Below, in pieces: positions 62,388 to 64,000 of a stretch of DNA of 64,000 nucleotides. Numbering within the stretch: the stretch's first letter is position 1; the number at the start of each line of letters is the position of its first letter. The notes under the pieces were generated by a model. The model worked only from the letters and a program-made list of their open reading frames with translations. It had not been told where the DNA came from and ran no database searches. Source of the DNA: Massilia sp. WG5 (GTDB taxonomy: Bacteria > Pseudomonadota > Gammaproteobacteria > Burkholderiales > Burkholderiaceae_D); NCBI RefSeq assembly GCF_001412595.2, contig NZ_CP012640.2:868001-932000 (forward strand). Direction: 5' to 3'. Position numbers and translations under genes: made by a program.

Positions 62388-64000
62388 CTACAGGCCCAGC
62401 GTGTGGTAGCGCGCCTGTACCTCGTCCACCCAGTTGCCGACGTTCCAGGAACCATAGGCCCCCATCCCCGCAAGCGGATCCTCGCCGGCATACACCGGCA
62501 CGTGGACCACCGACAGGCCCGGATGCGCATGCGCCGCGCGCAGCGCCGCCGCCAGCTCCTCGCGCGTGGCGCCGCCCCACAGCGCGCATACGCCCTGCAC
62601 GCTCGAGCACAGCCGCACGTAGTCGACCGCGACCGAGTCGCTGGTGCGGAACTCGCGCCCGTACTGGGCATGCTGCAGGCTGCTGATCGCGGCCATGCGC
62701 CGGTTGTCGAAGATGACGATCATGCCGCGGGTGCCGTGCTCCACCGCGTCGATCAGGGCTTGCGGATTCATCATGAACGAGCCGTCGCCGGTGAAGGCGA
62801 TCGGATACGCGGGCCGCTGCGCCAGGCCCGCCGCCACCATGCCGCTGGTCGCGAAGCCCATGTAGGAGGCGCCGGTTTCCGTGAAGGTCTGGAACGGCGC
62901 GTCGTCCTCGACGATCTGGAAGCCGTTGGCCTGGACGTCGCCGGCGTCGAAGTACTTGACGGCGCCGACTTCCCTGGCGAAGTCGTCCACGGTCTTGATC
63001 GCCACCGGCTGGGTCAGCACCGGACGCTGCCAGGCGGCGTCGGCCAGCGGCGGCGCGTCGAAGCGCTGTTTCGAGAACGCCAGCCATTCGGCCTTGCTGG
63101 CGGCGCAGGCCTGCAGCCATGGCGCGTGCTGTTCCGGCGGCACCGCGCCCACCGCCTCGGCGAGCTGCCGGACGACCGCGCCGATGTCGCCGATCAGCGC
63201 CAGCGTGCGGTTGTAGTGGGTGGCGTCGAGCGGGTCGCCATTGATGTTGACGACCGCCCGGACCTGCGGGTAGCCGGTGCCGGAGCAGTCGGCCTGGCAG
63301 ACGGCGCGGGTGCCGATGGCGATCAGGAGGTCGGCGTTCTGCATCGCGAAGTTGCCGCTGATCGAGCCCTTGCTGCCGCCGACGTGCATATTCTGCGGAT
63401 GCCGGTGCGGCAGCACCCCGGTCGAGCCGGGCGACAGCACCACCGCCGCGCCGATGCGCTCCGCCAGCGCCCGCAGCTCGGCTGCGAAACGGCGCGAACC
63501 GCCGCCGGCCTTGATGACGATCCGGCGCGCGTCGCGGATCAGCGCGGCGGCCTGTTCCAGGTCCTGGCTGTCGGCCAGCGCCTGGCGCGGCAGCTTCATC
63601 CGCTCGGGCAAGGCGGCCAGGTTGAGCGCCAGCGTGGCCGGCTGGGTGTTGATCGGCGCCAGCAGGAAGAAGGGACCGGCCTTGTAGGGGTCGTGCACGG
63701 TCTGGGTGCCGCGGCGCAGCGCGTCGCGCAATGCCTCGGGCGTGTGCAGCACGTAGGATTCGCCCAGCAGCGCGGCCATCTGCCCGTAGATGCCCTGGCG
63801 GCGGCGCGGAACCTGCTGCATGTTGTAGCCCTCGCCATGGGTGGTCTCGTCGCCATAGATGTGATAGACGCCCACGCCGTTCGACGCGGCCGCCAGCGCG
63901 CCGGCCATCGCCTGCAAGCCGCCCGGCCCGATCGAGGTGACCACCGCCGGTGTCTCGCCGTACTGCCAGGCCAGTGCGGTGGCCACGTGGGCCATCGCCA
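62388..64000 (-). CDS. Thiamine-diphosphate-dependent enzyme, IolD/acetolactate-synthase-like, 5' end beyond window
   Basis: About 537 codons are visible and the start lies outside the window. The protein has the three-domain ThDP fold. The middle domain includes LLIAIGTRAVCQADCSG. The ThDP-binding motif starts at GDGSFMMNPQALIDAVEHGT and ends with the Asn of IVIFDN. The C-terminus (AYGSWNVGNWVDEVQARYH) is like IolD, which hydrolyses a trihydroxycyclohexanedione in inositol catabolism. No other inositol genes are visible, so an aldonate or 2-keto-acid substrate is equally possible. Confidence 0.8.
   Translation of the reverse strand, partial: AMAHVATALAWQYGETPAVVTSIGPGGLQAMAGALAAASNGVGVYHIYGDETTHGEGYNMQQVPRRRQGIYGQMAALLGESYVLHTPEALRDALRRGTQTVHDPYKAGPFFLLAPINTQPATLALNLAALPERMKLPRQALADSQDLEQAAALIRDARRIVIKAGGGSRRFAAELRALAERIGAAVVLSPGSTGVLPHRHPQNMHVGGSKGSISGNFAMQNADLLIAIGTRAVCQADCSGTGYPQVRAVVNINGDPLDATHYNRTLALIGDIGAVVRQLAEAVGAVPPEQHAPWLQACAASKAEWLAFSKQRFDAPPLADAAWQRPVLTQPVAIKTVDDFAREVGAVKYFDAGDVQANGFQIVEDDAPFQTFTETGASYMGFATSGMVAAGLAQRPAYPIAFTGDGSFMMNPQALIDAVEHGTRGMIVIFDNRRMAAISSLQHAQYGREFRTSDSVAVDYVRLCSSVQGVCALWGGATREELAAALRAAHAHPGLSVVHVPVYAGEDPLAGMGAYGSWNVGNWVDEVQARYHTLGL

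Noticed and set aside
1..64000. CRISPR arrays, insertion sequences, tRNA or rRNA genes
   Set aside because: No regular direct-repeat arrays, transposase genes with terminal repeats, tRNA cloverleafs or rRNA segments were recognised on either strand.

Overview
The window is GC-rich DNA with tightly packed genes, PEP-CTERM and TonB-dependent outer-membrane proteins, OmpC-type porins of the beta-proteobacterial kind, and oxidative (non-phosphorylative) sugar catabolism. This fits a plant- or soil-associated member of the Oxalobacteraceae (Massilia/Duganella/Telluria-like). That placement is inferred from gene content; no rRNA or tRNA gene is present to confirm it.

Layout. 1-3.8 kb: aromatic-acid uptake (an AAHS-type MFS transporter and BenE), an alpha/beta hydrolase and a CzcE-like periplasmic protein. 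4.0-11.7 kb: a complete D-glucarate pathway (gudP transporter, gudD dehydratase, kdgD, alpha-ketoglutarate semialdehyde dehydrogenase) with a LysR gene that carries an in-frame amber stop, and a PEP-CTERM/HAF-repeat protein in between. 11.7-18.9 kb: a chemoreceptor, a porin/binding-protein/MHS-transporter operon with a divergent LysR gene, and a further outer-membrane barrel. 18.9-23.7 kb: an OsmC-YcaO fusion with a coupled small ORF, then eutBC.

23.7-51.4 kb is one large arabinan/arabinoside locus. It has a TonB-dependent receptor, four GH43 enzymes, a GH51 and a GH127 enzyme, a GPH-type symporter, a YtfQRT-YjfF-type furanose ABC transporter, aldose epimerase, and all five steps from L-arabinose to alpha-ketoglutarate: SDR dehydrogenase, SMP-30 lactonase, IlvD/Edd dehydratase, GguC/AraD1 FAH-type dehydratase and semialdehyde dehydrogenase. 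A GbpR-like LysR gene ends the ABC operon. Five promoters in this locus share one architecture: an interrupted CGATA/TATCG dyad near -66, a CCAATCA half-site over a TTGGAN -35 box, and a TAnnnT -10 box. They appear to form one LysR-type regulon.

51.5-64 kb: a MarR regulator, a second FtsZ lacking the usual C-terminal peptide, then a minus-strand run of eight closely spaced genes (aldehyde dehydrogenase, IlvD/Edd dehydratase, three-part pnt transhydrogenase, XdhC, CBS protein, AraC regulator), and a partial IolD-like ThDP enzyme at the right edge. Three separate oxidative routes in the window therefore converge on alpha-ketoglutarate semialdehyde or a similar intermediate, and a transhydrogenase is encoded beside one of them.
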